A stretch of DNA of 43,170 nucleotides from Campylobacteraceae bacterium (GTDB lineage Bacteria > Campylobacterota > Campylobacteria > Campylobacterales > Sulfurovaceae). Below are positions 42,751 to 43,170 of the stretch, piece after piece (the stretch's first letter is position 1; every line of letters begins with the position of its first letter). The notes beneath the pieces are model-generated. The model did not search any database and was not told the DNA's origin. It was given only the letters and a program-made list of their open reading frames with translations. The translations under genes and the position numbers were made by a program. The DNA lies in contig JALWLW010000088.1 in NCBI GenBank assembly GCA_027081065.1, positions 1 to 43,170 on the forward strand, read 5' to 3'.

Positions 42751-43170
42751 TTAAAAATCTTCATTATCTTCAAATGGAATATATTTTTCTTTACAATAGG
42801 ATTCTATCTCTAAATCACCATCAAGAGTACTATCACAAAATTCTAGTTTAAACTCTTTTTTTGCACGAATATAATTTTTTCCATTCGTTGTAATAATTTC
42901 ATCTATATCAGTTATAAACTTTTTAAAATCGTTATTAATATGACAAAGTTTATCAATAGTTTTAAAATCTAACTCTTTATATTTGGATGAAAATAGTATT
43001 TCACTTTCAAAGGGATTAGATTTTAGCTCAATAACTCCAATATCAAAAGATTGATTTAATCTTTCTATTTCATCTTTTAAAGCTGAATTGATTTCAAAAG
43101 CAACAAGATAGCCATAGTTCGCCCAACTAGAGTTTGAAACTGCTTGAAAATATGACTCTTTTAATTCGTA
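42751..43170 (-). CDS. Unidentified protein, C-terminal 139 residues (5' end outside window)
   Basis: An open frame from the right edge to a TAA at 42751, 140 codons without a stop, partial at its start. The product has an opening stretch ELKESYFQAVSNSSWANYGYLVAFEI, alternating strands and helices (FDIGVIELKSNPFESEILF) and an acidic C-terminus ending EDNEDF. The FQAVSNSSWAN..GYLVA pattern reminds me of the C-terminal part of HrgA/COG2958-type proteins, a helix-turn-helix plus nuclease-like family in Campylobacterota linked to restriction loci, but I cannot confirm this from memory. No catalytic motif is certain. Confidence 0.5.
   Translation of the reverse strand, partial: YELKESYFQAVSNSSWANYGYLVAFEINSALKDEIERLNQSFDIGVIELKSNPFESEILFSSKYKELDFKTIDKLCHINNDFKKFITDIDEIITTNGKNYIRAKKEFKLEFCDSTLDGDLEIESYCKEKYIPFEDNEDF

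Noticed and set aside
42582..42851. 89-codon plus-strand frame across the palindromic repeat
   Set aside because: It is generated by the repeat and by antisense reading of the unidentified gene at 42751-43170, with no start signal.
1..43170. tRNA, rRNA, prophage, insertion sequences or integrase
   Set aside because: No cloverleaf with T-loop consensus, rRNA-like stretch, transposase or phage gene was recognised while reading both strands. A tRNAscan or ISfinder run would be needed to be certain.

Overview
This AT-rich window looks like a chromosomal segment of a Campylobacterota (Epsilonproteobacteria) species, most like the sulfur-oxidising Sulfurovum/Sulfurimonas type. The reasons are a sulfide:quinone oxidoreductase-like flavoprotein next to a cbb3 oxidase operon in the order ccoN-O-Q-P followed by a DUF4006-type membrane protein and a FixH-like protein, the short type III pantothenate kinase, Bpt, MutS2 of about 734 residues, abundant c-type cytochromes, and low GC with AAGGA-type ribosome binding sites. 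The assignment rests on protein recognition by eye, not on a search. No rRNA, tRNA, CRISPR array, insertion sequence or prophage is visible.

Layout. (1) 1-5760, minus strand: the 5' part of an SQR-like gene, then the cbb3 terminal oxidase operon ccoNOQP with four accessory membrane-protein genes, including a 33-residue micro-protein. (2) 5761-6234: the only gene-free stretch over 300 bp. It holds a 38-bp perfect inverted repeat whose core is a consensus FNR-type box. (3) 6235-7596: gdhA. (4) 7792-17145: a tightly coupled nine-gene operon whose order matches the Vibrio MSHA order mshI-J-K-L-M-N-E-G with one extra gene and no pilins. It is probably the Campylobacterota type II secretion/type IV pilus-like machine used for DNA uptake (Cts system in Campylobacter) or a related pseudopilus. 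(5) 17160-31818: mostly housekeeping genes: M23 peptidase, EamA transporter, metG, a Mur-ligase-N-like protein, DoxX, a 12-haem membrane-anchored cytochrome, a retropepsin-like protease, prs, lepA, a J-domain protein, bpt, coaX and a methyltransferase. (6) 31912-38657: a secreted-protein region with a cytochrome c'-like protein, three tandem 288-residue exported proteins each built from 23 uninterrupted 11-residue repeats (like group 3 LEA proteins), and a 994-residue exported protein with an exact internal 318-residue duplication carrying DUF302-like domains. (7) 38770-43170: a Kef/CPA2 antiporter, mutS2, a palindromic intergenic repeat, and the 3' part of an unidentified gene.

How it fits together: SQR would feed electrons from sulfide into the quinone pool. 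The cbb3 oxidase ends the chain at low oxygen, and the multihaem cytochrome and cytochrome c'-like protein add periplasmic electron-transfer or haem functions. The most unusual content is the tandem 11-mer repeat family at 32543-35501 with its DUF302-type neighbour, followed by the pilin-less MSHA/Cts-type operon and the FNR-like hairpin between ccoN and gdhA.
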